64,000 nucleotides of DNA from Exiguobacterium artemiae 255-15 (GCF_000019905.1 NC_010556.1:2940001-3004000), one strand, 5' to 3'; positions 16,777-27,198 are shown, numbered from the stretch's first letter. Notes: generated by a model not told the origin, from the sequence alone. A program made the numbers and translations.

Positions 16777-16794
16777 GATCTCTTAAGACGGCTG
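16751..16794 (-). terminator. Terminator of dbpA embedded in the 3' end of the opposite gene
   Basis: GCCGTCTTAAGAGA and TCTCTTAAGACGGC form a perfect 14-bp stem. On the minus strand it is followed by six T (16751-16756). The left arm lies inside the coding region of the FAD enzyme. Confidence 0.88.
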
Positions 16795-16801
16795 CTTGCG
16801 C

Positions 16802-18247
16802 TTATTTTTTAAACGCTTCGTATACTTTCAGCTGTTTGCCTTTAACTTTTGTTGTCTTCATCGCCCGCAGGACGAGCGGACCTTTTCCGTTCAGGATTTC
16901 CACGTACGTGACCGTATCCTGAATCGTGATGATTCCGATATCCTGCGCAGTCATGCCTTCGATTTTCGCAATCGTTCCGACGAAATCAACGGCACGCAGT
17001 TTCTTTTTCTTGCCGCCGTTAAAGTACAGTTTCATGATATCGGCGTTGAGCTGCTCCGTTTTTGAAGCCCGGACATCAGCTGTCGTGATTTTCTCTTCAA
17101 ATGCATCAGCTGTCCGGATCAGTTCCCGTTCAGTCGGTGCTTGGCGTCTTTCGATGGCCTCACCGCGGTACTGTTCGACTTCACGGAGACGACGCATATC
17201 CGACTCCGTCACCAAACTGATAGCTTTTCCGAGTGCTCCGGCACGTCCTGTCCGACCTGTCCGGTGGACGTAACTTTCTTTTTCAACCGGCATATCGTAT
17301 TGGATGACGTGTGTGATGTTTTCAATATCAATCCCGCGGGCTGCGACGTCCGTCGCGACGAGATAACGGAACTCACCGGCCCGGAAGGCTTTCATGACGG
17401 CGAGACGCTCGTCCTGTTCCATTCCACCGTGAATTTTTTCAACCGGATAATCCATCGATGCCAGTCCTTGGGCGACGAAATCAACATGTTCTTTTGTCCG
17501 GCAGAAAATCATGCACCGGTCCGGGTTTTCAACGACAGTAACGTCTTTGAGGACAGCAAACTTCGTTTTATCCGTGACCTTGATATAGCTGTGTTCGATT
17601 TCTGCGATTTCCGTTGCCTTCGTCGTGATTTCAACTTGTTTCGGTGACTGCATGTAACGGTCGCTCAACTGATGAATATCTTGCGGGAACGTCGCTGAGA
17701 ACAGCATCGTCGTCCGTTGTTTCGGCAATTGTTTTAAAATCGTATCCACTTGATCGAGGAAGCCCATGTTGAGCATCTCGTCCGCCTCGTCAAGAACCAG
17801 GTATTTCACTTTTTCAAGTGATAACGTGCCGCGCTCCAAGTGATCGAGCACACGACCCGGTGTCCCGACGACGATATGTGTCTTCTGTTTCAGTTCTGCG
17901 ACTTGTCCGCGGAATGGTTGTTTCCCAAACACAGCTGTCGCTTTGATTCGTTTATAACGACCGATGTTCATGACATCTTCCGTGACTTGCAGGGCCAGCT
18001 CACGCGTTGGTGTTAAAATTAACGCCTGGGGTTTGTTTTCTTCCCACTCAACGAGTTCGCAAAGGGGAATTCCGAACGATGCCGTCTTCCCGCTGCCGGT
18101 CCGTGATTTGACGATGATATCTTTTTCCGATAAAGCGACCGGAATGACTGCTTGTTGGACATCGGTCGGCGTATGATAACCGAGCTGTTCAATCGCTTCT
18201 AGAATCGGCGTACTGAGTTGAAAATCAGTGAATGGTTTTTTAGACAT
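16802..18247 (-). CDS. dbpA: ATP-dependent RNA helicase DbpA (YxiN type)
   Basis: 481 aa. The DEAD-box motifs are all present: Q motif, [49 protein letters not shown] and [12 protein letters not shown]-terminal RNA-binding domain (from about 400: [20 protein letters not shown]...[15 protein letters not shown]) is the DbpA/YxiN domain that binds hairpin 92 of 23S rRNA. The protein acts in late 50S assembly. Alone between terminators; starts after ATGAGGTATTCTT. Confidence 0.93.
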   Translation of the reverse strand: MSKKPFTDFQLSTPILEAIEQLGYHTPTDVQQAVIPVALSEKDIIVKSRTGSGKTASFGIPLCELVEWEENKPQALILTPTRELALQVTEDVMNIGRYKRIKATAVFGKQPFRGQVAELKQKTHIVVGTPGRVLDHLERGTLSLEKVKYLVLDEADEMLNMGFLDQVDTILKQLPKQRTTMLFSATFPQDIHQLSDRYMQSPKQVEITTKATEIAEIEHSYIKVTDKTKFAVLKDVTVVENPDRCMIFCRTKEHVDFVAQGLASMDYPVEKIHGGMEQDERLAVMKAFRAGEFRYLVATDVAARGIDIENITHVIQYDMPVEKESYVHRTGRTGRAGALGKAISLVTESDMRRLREVEQYRGEAIERRQAPTERELIRTADAFEEKITTADVRASKTEQLNADIMKLYFNGGKKKKLRAVDFVGTIAKIEGMTAQDIGIITIQDTVTYVEILNGKGPLVLRAMKTTKVKGKQLKVYEAFKK

Positions 18248-18343
18248 AAGAATACCTCATTTATTTTTATAGTTTATGTTTAAGTTGGATTTGTTAATCA
18301 GACGTGACCTCTCATTATGCGCTACTTTCAACAGAACGTCAAA

Positions 18344-18373
18344 AGAGCTTCCCGTCAGAGTGACGGGAAGCTC
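18344..18373 (-). terminator. Intrinsic terminator after rlmN
   Basis: On the minus strand GAGCTTCCCGTCA and TGACGGGAAGCTC form a 13-bp perfect stem with a short loop, followed by TTTT. Confidence 0.85.
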
Positions 18374-18380
18374 CACTTGC

Positions 18381-19454
18381 TTATTTTGCTGCGACTGTAT
18401 CTTTTTTGATTTGTTTACTACGGAGCTGACCACATGCAGCATCGATATCCGTACCGTGCTCAAGACGGACACCACAGTTCAGACCGTTCTTTTTCAATGT
18501 GTCGTAGAACGTTGAAATGTCTTCCGACGTACTGCGTTGGTATTGACCGTGCTCGTCGACCGGGTTGTACGGAATCAAGTTGACGTACGTCAAATGACGT
18601 TTGTCTTCGAACAATTTCGCAAGCTCGATCGCTTGGGCTTTTTGGTCGTTGACGCCACGCAAGAGAATGTACTCGATCGTGATTTTCCGGTTCGTCGTCT
18701 TGACGTAGTAATCGATGGCAGGCATCAATTTCTCGAGCGGAATCGCACGGTTGATTTTCATGATTTGTGTCCGGAGTTCGTTGTTTGGCGCGTGTAATGA
18801 AATCGCCAAGTTAACTTGGAGTTTTAAATCTGCGAATTTGTAGATTTTGTCTGCGAGTCCACTTGTCGATACCGTGATGTGACGCGCACCGATTGCAAGA
18901 CCGTTATGATCCTTGATGACGTTCAGGAAATCGACCATGTTGTCGAAGTTATCAAACGGCTCACCGATACCCATGACGACGACGTGGCTGACACGCTCTT
19001 CTTTACCGACAGCATCGAGGTGATGCTGAACGTTCATGATTTGCTCGACGATTTCTCCAGCAGAGAGATCACGGCTCTTCTTAATCAAGCCACTTGCGCA
19101 GAAGCTACAGCCGATGTTACAGCCGACTTGCGTCGTGACACAGACAGACAGACCGTACTTATGACGCATCAGAACCGTTTCGATCAGGCTGCCGTCATAT
19201 AATTTGAAGAGGAACTTGATCGTTCCGTCTGCTGATTCTTGTTTAACGGCTTGCGTCATTGAATCAATCGCAAAACTCTGATCTAACAACTCAAGGCAAT
19301 CCTTGTTGACATTCGTCATTTCTGCGAAAGTAGTGACACGTTTACGATACAACCAATCCCAGACTTGTTTTGCTCGGAACGGTTTGTGACCTTGATGCGA
19401 TAACCATTCAGTCATCTGCTCAAGTGTTAATCCATAAATGGATGGTTTATTCAT
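18381..19454 (-). CDS. rlmN: 23S rRNA/tRNA adenine-C2 methyltransferase RlmN
   Basis: 357 aa, usual length. The radical-SAM cluster is CNIGCSFC in [22 protein letters not shown] and SLHAPNN follow. The second catalytic cysteine is in the C-terminal [12 protein letters not shown]. The enzyme methylates A2503 of 23S rRNA and A37 of some tRNAs. The start is the ATG at 19454, 8 nt after GAGGT; a longer frame lacks a ribosome site. Upstream there are 144 nt with no recognised motif. Confidence 0.95.
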   Translation of the reverse strand: MNKPSIYGLTLEQMTEWLSHQGHKPFRAKQVWDWLYRKRVTTFAEMTNVNKDCLELLDQSFAIDSMTQAVKQESADGTIKFLFKLYDGSLIETVLMRHKYGLSVCVTTQVGCNIGCSFCASGLIKKSRDLSAGEIVEQIMNVQHHLDAVGKEERVSHVVVMGIGEPFDNFDNMVDFLNVIKDHNGLAIGARHITVSTSGLADKIYKFADLKLQVNLAISLHAPNNELRTQIMKINRAIPLEKLMPAIDYYVKTTNRKITIEYILLRGVNDQKAQAIELAKLFEDKRHLTYVNLIPYNPVDEHGQYQRSTSEDISTFYDTLKKNGLNCGVRLEHGTDIDAACGQLRSKQIKKDTVAAK

Positions 19455-19598
19455 TAGTGAGACCTCATTTCTTTTTCCAGAACTATAACATTCCTTTATC
19501 TTAGTAAAAATCAGCCGCTTACGCAACGTTCAAATCCTAAATGTTCACTTTCTGTAAATTTTCACGTTCACTTTGGCTTGTTTTTTGGTCTAGTCGTG

Positions 19599-20405
19599 TC
19601 AAATCGACAAACTGCGCTTACGGAAACTGACAAAGGCACCGAGATGGAATAACAAACTGATACTCGCCAGCAGCAGGAGATGCAAAAAGAAGTGGTGGGT
19701 TCCTTCCAATAGTTGTTGGGTGTTGAACAAACTGAAAATCGATCCGTAACGCATCCATTCCGTTTTTTCGCTGAGACCGGAGCCGATCGTCAGGACGATT
19801 GACAGCACAAGCACACCGCCGGCAATCGAAAAGGCGCGTCGTTCATCATCAAATAGCGTCGCAATGCATAAGGTAAATCCACCGATCGCATACAGCAAGA
19901 ACAGCGCGTTTACTTGAAAGCGGACGAGCGTCATCCCGTCAATCGAAACTCCGGAAACAAACCAGTCGGCCATCAATAAAACGAAGGTATTACATACTAC
20001 CAGGCATGTACTGGCAAGAAACATGACAATCATCGCCGATGCTGTATATTGATGACGCGTAATCGGAGCTGCCAAGTATAAAATCAGTTCACCGTTATCA
20101 ATCGGCCGTGCCAGTAAACGCGCAGCAAGTGACAATAAAAATAAAGACGCGATGATTTGAAAAATCAGCCCATAATAATTGCCGCCCAGTAAATCAAGCA
20201 CATTATCAAAACCGGTGATCTTATCGTACTGGAAAGCTTTCAAGACTTCCGGCGGCAGTGCCTGCAGTTTCGCTTCGAGTAACCCCGTCTTCATCATCGA
20301 CGGATAAAGTGCCGCAAGCATCAAGAGATACAGACTTGTCCCGACCGCATAAGCTGTGATCGGTTTGCCGTTATGCTTGAGCAAAGACCAAACGATCGTC
20401 ATCAT
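19599..20405 (-). CDS. ABC-2 type exporter permease
   Basis: 268 aa with six hydrophobic segments (residues 20-40, 75-98, 115-150, 165-182, 190-212, 238-260) in the ABC-2 arrangement. The gene overlaps the ATPase gene in front by ATGA, so the two form one transporter. Cargo is not deducible. The C-terminus ends in a short basic tail (FRKRSLSI). Confidence 0.8.
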   Translation of the reverse strand: MMTIVWSLLKHNGKPITAYAVGTSLYLLMLAALYPSMMKTGLLEAKLQALPPEVLKAFQYDKITGFDNVLDLLGGNYYGLIFQIIASLFLLSLAARLLARPIDNGELILYLAAPITRHQYTASAMIVMFLASTCLVVCNTFVLLMADWFVSGVSIDGMTLVRFQVNALFLLYAIGGFTLCIATLFDDERRAFSIAGGVLVLSIVLTIGSGLSEKTEWMRYGSIFSLFNTQQLLEGTHHFFLHLLLLASISLLFHLGAFVSFRKRSLSI

Positions 20406-21283
20406 GATGGTTCCTCCTCACTATAATAATGTAAGAAGACGTGTTCCAAATCATCTGCTGAAGTTTGAATCGCCCGGACATCGTATTCGGTCAACAGACG
20501 AATGATTTGATTTAATGTCCGTTCGTTGCTCGTAAAAAAGGAAACATGATTCTGAAACCGTTGACTTCCGATCTGAAGCGCAAACTGTTCAGCTTGTGCT
20601 TCGAGCCCAAATTCAATCGTGTACTGTTTTCGGCTCGACCGGACCAATTCATGAATGTCTGCTTCGATGATGATCCGTCCTTCTTTAATCAGCGCTGCCC
20701 GGTCACACGATTTTTCCATCTCCGGAAAATGGTGTGAACTCATTAAAATCGCTTTTCCGCGCTGCCGTTCCTTGTCGACCAGACTTAAAAAGCGTTCCTG
20801 CATCAACGGATCAAGTCCGCTCGTCGGTTCATCGAGCAGATAAACGGGAGCATCCTTCATGAAACAGCCGACCAATGCCAATTTTTGCTTCATCCCTTTC
20901 GACATCTTCCGGATTTTCGTTTTCGTTTCAAAAGGAAACTGCTCGAGTAACTCCGACTGACGTTCCGGTTTGCTTTGATGGAGTTGTTGCATCAAATGCA
21001 GGACCTGTTCGCCTGTAAAATCACCCGGCAAATTAATCTCCCCCGGTAAATAGCCGACAATTCGTTTTACATCCTGTGATTGGTTCCAACAGTCATATCC
21101 ACCGATGGTCGCATGACCGGAATCTGCTTGAATCAGGCCCATCAATTGACGGATTGCCGTTGATTTCCCGGCTCCGTTCGGTCCGATAAAACCAAACACC
21201 ATACCCGGTTCGACCGTGAAACTGACATCAAATAAACCTCGTTTCGGCGCAAATTCTTTCGTCACGTGCTGTAAATGAATCAT
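20402..21283 (-). CDS. ABC transporter ATP-binding protein
   Basis: 293 aa. Walker A GPNGAGKST near residue 37, signature RKMSKGMKQKLALV, Walker B VYLLDEPTSGLDP and the H-loop MSSHHF are intact. The long C-terminal part (about 210-293) resembles DUF4162-type extensions of exporters. It is paired with the permease downstream. It belongs to the group that also includes bacitracin/lantibiotic and Na+ exporters; no neighbour points to a cargo. Confidence 0.9.
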   Translation of the reverse strand: MIHLQHVTKEFAPKRGLFDVSFTVEPGMVFGFIGPNGAGKSTAIRQLMGLIQADSGHATIGGYDCWNQSQDVKRIVGYLPGEINLPGDFTGEQVLHLMQQLHQSKPERQSELLEQFPFETKTKIRKMSKGMKQKLALVGCFMKDAPVYLLDEPTSGLDPLMQERFLSLVDKERQRGKAILMSSHHFPEMEKSCDRAALIKEGRIIIEADIHELVRSSRKQYTIEFGLEAQAEQFALQIGSQRFQNHVSFFTSNERTLNQIIRLLTEYDVRAIQTSADDLEHVFLHYYSEEEPS

Positions 21284-21323
21284 CCGAATCGCCTCACTTT
21301 TTGGGGTGCTTGCCGTTAGTACC

Positions 21324-21956
21324 TTATACCCGTTTTGGTACTTCTTGGGACAGATTCACCCGATAAATCACGAATCGTTCGTCATGATTTTTTTCAAAAA
21401 GTTCTTTCAGACGGACTTCTTCCACCTGTTCAAAAATCGTTTGATTCTCTAAATAATATCGGTATTCGTCTGCCGGGTAATAGAGAATCAAATCCACCGG
21501 ACGCGGATGCCGTTCAACGGATGCTAAGATTTGATCAACGACCTTCATAAAGATCTGGACGGAAAACGGATTAAAAAAGTAACATTTCGTGACATCATCT
21601 GGAATCGGATAGGCTTCCGCATACGTATGTTCAAAACGGATACTTCCCCGCCGTCTCTTCATCTTTTTCATGTAGGTGACTTGATTCATAAGGGCATCTT
21701 CATAAAATTGTCCGTTCATCTCAACACCGATGACGGAACAATCAAACCGGTCATGCAGATAAAAGTTCAACCGGCCTTTTCCGCATCCAAAATCAATTAC
21801 CGTATCCGTATAATCGAATGGATAGACAGCACACAATTCCTCTAGCGCCGCATAAGGTGTCGGTTCATACCGGTTGTAATGGCTGAACGCATTGTAAAGG
21901 TGCTGAATATCAATCGTCTCGATGCGTAACCGTTCTTCGTACTCTTTTTCATTCAT
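21324..21956 (-). CDS. Class I SAM-dependent methyltransferase
   Basis: 210 aa. The SAM motif VIDFGCGKGRLNFYL near residue 54 is followed by VIGVEMN (acidic residue for ribose) and a post-II region TKCYFFNPFSVQ. NPFS could be the NPPF-like catalytic loop. The target is unknown. The start follows GAAAGAAGGAA. Its 3' end lies 40 nt before the ABC ATPase start, so readthrough is possible. Confidence 0.8.
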   Translation of the reverse strand: MNEKEYEERLRIETIDIQHLYNAFSHYNRYEPTPYAALEELCAVYPFDYTDTVIDFGCGKGRLNFYLHDRFDCSVIGVEMNGQFYEDALMNQVTYMKKMKRRRGSIRFEHTYAEAYPIPDDVTKCYFFNPFSVQIFMKVVDQILASVERHPRPVDLILYYPADEYRYYLENQTIFEQVEEVRLKELFEKNHDERFVIYRVNLSQEVPKRV

Positions 21957-22040
21957 ATTTGATTCCTTCTTTCAAGCATTGTTGGTTTCATCGTACTATA
22001 CTATGGATGTACGCATTTCATTCTAAAGGGGGACTATCCA

Positions 22041-22373
22041 ATGATCGTCGTTACGAATCGGATTAAAGTCAAAAAAGGAATGGCAGCAGCACTCGCACCA
22101 CGTTTCACTCGTCCAAGTGGTCTTGATACGATGGAGGGGTTTGTCCGTGTCGAGGTTCTCTTGACGCAAGGACTCGACGAACATGATGAAATGAACGTCA
22201 ACATGTACTGGGAAGACATGAAGCATTTTGAAGCTTGGCGCAACAGCGATGACTTTAAAGCTTCTCACAAACGTCCGGAACAAAAAGACGGTAAACAAGA
22301 GGAATCACCGATGCTCGGCAGTGAAATCATCACGTATGAAGTAGCTTCTGTCAAAGAACGCACTTCTTCATAA
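22041..22373 (+). CDS. IsdG-family heme-degrading monooxygenase
   Basis: 110 aa, a single ABM (ferredoxin-like) domain. The family's catalytic triad is in place: Asn6 (MIVVTN), Trp66 (FEAWRNS) and His76 (FKASH). IsdG enzymes open heme to release iron in the cytoplasm. No heme uptake genes are nearby. The ribosome site AAAGGGGGA is 8 nt from the ATG. A terminator follows, so the gene is monocistronic; no Fur box was recognised upstream. Confidence 0.88.
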   Translation: MIVVTNRIKVKKGMAAALAPRFTRPSGLDTMEGFVRVEVLLTQGLDEHDEMNVNMYWEDMKHFEAWRNSDDFKASHKRPEQKDGKQEESPMLGSEIITYEVASVKERTSS

Positions 22374-22388
22374 CTCATTTTAGAACAG

Positions 22389-22420
22389 CCTTGCCTCCAA
22401 TTTGGTCGCAAGGTTTTTTT
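22389..22420 (+). terminator. Intrinsic terminator after the IsdG-like gene
   Basis: CCTTGC and GCAAGG form a short stem around a 13-nt loop, followed by seven T. Confidence 0.8.
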
Positions 22421-22521
22421 AAACCTTAAGAGACCCCTTACTATATTGATATGGGTTGAAATTGTATATAATACCATTATTTGTTATCATAGGTCCAATA
22501 CAGAAAGAGAGAGGACTTATC

Positions 22522-23262
22522 ATGCTGAATTCATTATCGATTTTTGAACAGGCCATCCGGGCCTTACCGATTGATCGATCCTTGACGCGCCAGGACTTGT
22601 TCATAGACGGTTTCCTATTACAACAGGAGCAGGAATTATCCGTTTACTATTCACCGATCGGAGAATATATCAATCGCTCTGCCAAAATAGTCTTCATTGG
22701 TATCACACCAGGATTTGAACAGATGCGGCTTGCTTATGAAGAAGCGGCTGATGCCTTCCACCATGGTGCCACAATCGAAGAAACATCAAAACTCGTCAAA
22801 TACAGTGCCAGTTTCGCCGGTCCCATGCGGCGTAATTTGACAGCGATGTTAGATGAACTTGAACTACATCGTCTGCTGAATATTGCTTCAACCGCCACGT
22901 TATTTCATACAAATCAGGAACTGTTGCACACCACTTCAATTCTGAGACATCCTGTTTTTTACCGGGATAAAAACTATACGGGACATCAACCAAAAATTGA
23001 CCGGACACCGCTGTTGCAACATTACGCTTATGAGCATTTTGCGGCGGAATTAAATCAGTTACCCGACCCTGTCATTTTGGTCCCGTTCGGACGCGTCGTC
23101 GAATCGACGGTCCGGACATTGCTTCATCAGGGACGAATCAAAAAACATACTGTTTTGTTCGGTTTCCCCCATCCTTCCGGAGCAAACGGACATCGGAAGC
23201 GACAGTTTGAAGAAAATAAAGACTATTTGATGAAGCAATTGAATTCTTATTTCAATACCTAA
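22522..23262 (+). CDS. Uracil-DNA-glycosylase-superfamily-like protein
   Basis: 246 aa. Two stretches recall the uracil-DNA glycosylase fold: VFIGITPGFEQMRLA (motif 1, GxxPG type) near residue 58 and FPHPSGANGHR (motif 3, HPS loop) near residue 216. ILVPFGRVVESTV between them fits the central strand. I do not know a named family for this protein, and activity on uracil is not proven. The ATG at 22522 follows AGAGAGAGGA; a longer frame has no ribosome site. Confidence 0.6.
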   Translation: MLNSLSIFEQAIRALPIDRSLTRQDLFIDGFLLQQEQELSVYYSPIGEYINRSAKIVFIGITPGFEQMRLAYEEAADAFHHGATIEETSKLVKYSASFAGPMRRNLTAMLDELELHRLLNIASTATLFHTNQELLHTTSILRHPVFYRDKNYTGHQPKIDRTPLLQHYAYEHFAAELNQLPDPVILVPFGRVVESTVRTLLHQGRIKKHTVLFGFPHPSGANGHRKRQFEENKDYLMKQLNSYFNT

Positions 23263-23329
23263 CAAACATCCTTAATTTTTTTTTGGAATGCGATAAAATT
23301 TTATTATGAAAAGAATATGACTATTTTAT

Positions 23330-23512
23330 CGATGAGGTAGAGGCGCGGTCTTGATTAGTATTTGGTCTGAGGATGACAACAAAGACGATCGAAGAAAGGT
23401 GAGACCGCCGAAGCATCGTCATGTGTCAGACATGACGATGCTGGTCGAACCGGGAAAGACCCGTTCGATTGCCATACGCGTATTGTATGGAGCACTCCAA
23501 TTCGGCTAAGAA
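23330..23512 (+). promoter_or_regulatory. Lysine riboswitch (L-box)
   Basis: Hallmarks of the lysine riboswitch are in order: GAGGTAGAGGCGCG at the P1/P2 junction, an AGTA loop-E-like part, GGTGAGACCGCCGAAGC, a P3 stem GCATCGTCATG/CATGACGATGC followed by TGG, and ATTGTATGGAGCACT. A terminator follows at once. It precedes an NhaC-type transporter, the LysW situation described for Gram-positives. Lysine should repress. Confidence 0.93.
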
Positions 23513-23523
23513 AGACGCATCCA

Positions 23524-23566
23524 GCAAGGGTGTCGGCTTTGTTGCCGGTGCCCTTGCTTTTTTCTG
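23524..23566 (+). terminator. Terminator of the lysine riboswitch
   Basis: GCAAGGGTGTCGGC and GCCGGTGCCCTTGC pair around a TTTGTT loop (one mismatch), followed by six T. This is the expression platform. Confidence 0.92.
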
Positions 23567-23610
23567 TGCAACGGGTCTCATCTTCTAAAAAAGGAGGAGA
23601 AACCACAACC

Positions 23611-25194
23611 ATGGTCAATTATTCAGATTCTATCGTCGCACTCGTACCAGCACTTGTCGCCATCGTTTTAGCGATCGTTACACGCAAAGTCGTCATCTCA
23701 CTCGGTGTCGGGATTTTGATTGGTGCCTTGCTGCTTCACAGCTTCAATCCCTTGGATACTGCAGTTTATCTCGGGAAAAACATCTTCAGCCTGTTTTGGG
23801 CAGACGGTGCGTTAAATGAATGGAATGTCTTATTACTTGTTTTCTTACTATTACTCGGTGTCTTATCGACACTGATTCAAACATCCGGCGGTGCCCATGC
23901 CTTCGGTGAATGGGCGACGACGCATGTCAAGACGGCACGTGGTGCAAGACTCGCTGCTTTCGGGTTAGGGATTTTGATTTTCATCGATGATTACTTCAAC
24001 AGTCTTGCTGTCGGAAACGTCAGTCGTCCGTTAACGGACCGTCGTGGCGTCTCACGTGCGAAGCTGGCGTATATCATCGACTCGACCGCTGCACCGGTCT
24101 GTGTCATCAGTCCGTTGTCAAGTTGGGGTGCCTTCATCATCTCAATCATTGCCGGTATTTTAACGACGCATTCGATTACGGATTACTCGGCGTTCAGTGC
24201 CTTCATGATGATTGTGCCATTGAACTTTTATGCTATCTTTGCTTTGTTACTGACGCTCTACATTGCCTATACGGGAATTGCTGTCGGACCGATGCGGACG
24301 CACGAGTTGCGGGCTTTACAAGGCGAATTGTTTGATTCCAACAAAGGGACACCGATGGGAATGGCGGAAGAAGTCAAGGAGCACGATGGCGGGAAAGTCC
24401 GCGACCTGGTTGTTCCGATTATCGTCCTAGTCATCGCGACTGTCACAGCACTCCTTTGGACAGGTGCTCAGGCACTTGCGGCTGACGACCGTCCCTTTAC
24501 ATTGATTGGCGCTTTTGAAGCGACGGACGTGACACGTTCTCTTGTTTCCGGTGTCGTCATCAGTTTAATCGTTGCGTTCCTGATGCTGATCGGTCGAAAA
24601 ATTCCGGCACGCGATTACCGTATCAGCATCTGGGCAGGGCTAAAATCGATGTGGCCCGCTGTCGTCATTCTGTTATTTGCCTGGACGATCATCGCAGTTA
24701 TCGGCGATATGAAAACCGGGGATTATTTAGCCAGTTTCGTCAGCAAATCGATTCCTGCTTCTTACCTGCCGTTCTTATTGTTCTTGATTGCCAGTGTCAT
24801 GGCGTTCTCCACCGGAACGAGCTGGGGAACGTTCGGGATCATGTTACCGATCGGAGCCGATTTGATCATGGCAGTTGATCCAAGTCTATTGTTACCGACA
24901 CTTGCAGCTGTTCTTGCCGGATCCGTTTTCGGTGACCACTGTTCACCGATTTCCGATACGACGATTCTCAGCTCGACCGGTGCCGGTTCACATCATATTG
25001 ACCATGTCACGACACAGCTACCGTATGCGTTGATCGGCGCAGCAGTATCCGCTGTCGGTTACCTCATTCTTGGTGTCACCGGTTCATCCGTATTCGGCTT
25101 CCTCGGTGCACTCGTCGCCTTCGTGATTTTCCTCGTCATGTTGAATGTTCTGTCACGCCGCGGTGAAGTGCCGTCGCAACTTCGCTCGGAGTAA
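23611..25194 (+). CDS. NhaC-family antiporter, predicted lysine transporter (LysW type)
   Basis: 527 aa with about 12 membrane helices. IFIDDYFNSLAVGNVSRPLTD, ISPLSSWGAF, STGTSWGTFGIM and FGDHCSPISDTTILSSTGAG are the conserved intramembrane motifs of NhaC Na+/H+ antiporters. Because the gene is led by a lysine riboswitch, it most likely moves lysine rather than only sodium; the family member in this setting has been named LysW on comparative grounds. The ATG at 23611 lies 11 nt after AAGGAGGA. Confidence 0.88.
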   Translation: MVNYSDSIVALVPALVAIVLAIVTRKVVISLGVGILIGALLLHSFNPLDTAVYLGKNIFSLFWADGALNEWNVLLLVFLLLLGVLSTLIQTSGGAHAFGEWATTHVKTARGARLAAFGLGILIFIDDYFNSLAVGNVSRPLTDRRGVSRAKLAYIIDSTAAPVCVISPLSSWGAFIISIIAGILTTHSITDYSAFSAFMMIVPLNFYAIFALLLTLYIAYTGIAVGPMRTHELRALQGELFDSNKGTPMGMAEEVKEHDGGKVRDLVVPIIVLVIATVTALLWTGAQALAADDRPFTLIGAFEATDVTRSLVSGVVISLIVAFLMLIGRKIPARDYRISIWAGLKSMWPAVVILLFAWTIIAVIGDMKTGDYLASFVSKSIPASYLPFLLFLIASVMAFSTGTSWGTFGIMLPIGADLIMAVDPSLLLPTLAAVLAGSVFGDHCSPISDTTILSSTGAGSHHIDHVTTQLPYALIGAAVSAVGYLILGVTGSSVFGFLGALVAFVIFLVMLNVLSRRGEVPSQLRSE

Positions 25195-25214
25195 GACGAA
25201 GTAAACAAGCCATC

Positions 25215-25255
25215 CAAAAAAGCCGGACCTGATGAATTCATCGGGTCCGGCTTTC
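25215..25255. terminator. Bidirectional terminator between lysW-like gene and htpG
   Basis: AAAGCCGGACC and GGTCCGGCTTT form a long stem; T-rich sequence lies on both sides. The two genes converge here. Confidence 0.88.
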
Positions 25256-25274
25256 TTTATACGATCTTCTTATG

Positions 25275-27140
25275 TCAGATCATCAAGGCGCAGACTTCAT
25301 TTGCAAAGGCAACCGGATCTTCAATCGGTAATCCTTCCATCAACAACGCCTGTTGATACATCAGCTTCGTGTACCGTTCAAATTTCGGACGGTCTTCCGC
25401 ATACGCTGTCTCAATCGCCCGGAAGACATCATGCGACGTGTTCAACTCCAGGATTTTGACCGCTGCGACATCCTGATTATTCGGCATCGCCTTCAGGATT
25501 TTTTCCATTTCGATCGATACCGCCCCATCCGTCGCAAAGCAGACCGGATGCGACTTTAAGCGGGTCGAGGCTTTGACTTCTTTAACATGCCCCGCGAGTA
25601 CTTCCTGCATCGCTTTAAACATCTCGGCTTGTGTCTCTGTCGTTTCTGCCTGCTCTGTCTGTTCGATTCCGAGATCACTGCTCGTGACGGACTTAAATTC
25701 TTTTCCGTCATAGTTGAGGAGCATTTGAATCGCAAACTCATCGATTTCTTCCGTGAAGTACAGGATATCAAATCCTTTGTCTTTGACAAGCTCGGATTGC
25801 GGCAGTTTATCCAACCGGTCCGTGCTTTCGCCCGATGCGTAATAGATATACTTCTGTTCTTCCGGCATCGCGGCGACGTATTCAGCGAGCGTCACCAGCT
25901 TTTTCTCCTTCGCTGAATGGAACAGAACAAGATCTTTCACCGTATCTTTTTGCATGCCGTAGTCGTTGTAGATACCAAACTTCAGCTGACGACCGAACGC
26001 TTGATAAAACGTCTCGTATTTTTCACGGTCATCACGCAGCAACGCTTCGAGTTGTGTCTTGATTTTGCTTTGGATGTTCTTCGCAATCAATTTCAACTGC
26101 CGGTCGTGTTGCAACATTTCACGCGAAATATTGAGCGATAAGTCTTCCGAATCGACCATTCCTTTGACGAAGCTGAAGTGATCCGGTAAGAGATCGCTGC
26201 ATTTTTCCATGATCAAGACGCCGTTCGCATACAGTTCGAGTCCTTTCTCGAACTCTTTCGAATAATAATCAAATGACGGTTGCTCCGGAATAAATAAAAT
26301 GGACTGATAACGGACGGCTCCGTCGGCACTGATATGAATGTGTTTAATCGGTGCGTCAAATCCGTAGCGTTTTTCCTGGTAGAAGTTGCGGTAATCTTCA
26401 TCCGTCAGCTCCCGTTTGTTCTTGCGCCAGATCGGGACCATACTGTTGACCGTCTTCATGACTGTCACTGACTCTGTTTCATCCGATCCTTCGACCGGAC
26501 GCTGTTCCGTCTCCTCCATCTCAATCGGATAGCGGATGAAGTCGGAGTATTTCTTGATGATGCTCCGGAGACGGTACGGTTCTAAGTATTCATCGTAGTT
26601 CTCGTCCTCTTCGTTTGCTTTGATGTGAAGGGTGATGTCGGTTCCGACCATCTCTTTTTCGACCTCTTCAATCGTATAGCCGTCGACACCATGCGACTCC
26701 CACTTGTAGGCGACGTCACTGCCGAACGGTTTCGTCACGACCGTCACCGTATCTGCGACCATAAAGGCGGAATAAAAACCGACACCGAACTGCCCGATGA
26801 TGTCATGGCCGTCTTTTGACTCATTTTCCGCTTTAAAAGCGAGCGATCCGCTTTTGGCAATCGTTCCGAGGTTTTCTTCGAGCTCGTCTTTTGTCATCCC
26901 GATTCCCGTATCGCGCAAAATCAGCTGACGTGTTTCTTTATTCGGTTCAATCGTAATTTTATAGGCATCCTTGTCGAACGTGATCGTCTCGTCCGTCAAC
27001 GCTTTATAATAAATCTTATCCATGGCGTCACTGGCATTCGAAATCAACTCACGTAAAAAAATTTCCTTATGCGTGTAGATGGAATGAATCATCATTTCGA
27101 GCAATCGTTTCGATTCGGCTTTAAATTGTTTCGTTTCCAT
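25275..27140 (-). CDS. htpG: Chaperone protein HtpG (Hsp90)
   Basis: 621 aa, full length. The GHKL ATP site is visible: [37 protein letters not shown]. The middle domain has NISREMLQ and the C-terminal domain ends in a hydrophobic stretch without an MEEVD tail, as in bacteria. The start follows AACAGGAGG. A perfect CIRCE operator and a consensus sigma-A promoter lie directly upstream, so HrcA should repress it. Confidence 0.97.
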
Positions 27141-27162
27141 TTTCGATACCTCCTGTTTGTTT

Positions 27163-27189
27163 TTAGCACTCTATCAACAAGAGTGCTAA
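27163..27189 (-). promoter_or_regulatory. CIRCE operator (HrcA site) of htpG
   Basis: TTAGCACTC, 9 nt, GAGTGCTAA: a perfect match to the CIRCE consensus arms with the standard spacing. It lies 23 nt before the htpG start codon and downstream of the promoter, in the transcribed leader. Confidence 0.95.
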
Positions 27190-27198
27190 TTCATTTCC

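Noticed and set aside
17141-17647. Antisense frame of 168 aa over dbpA
   Set aside because: No start signal or recognisable domain; dbpA motifs are intact on the other strand.
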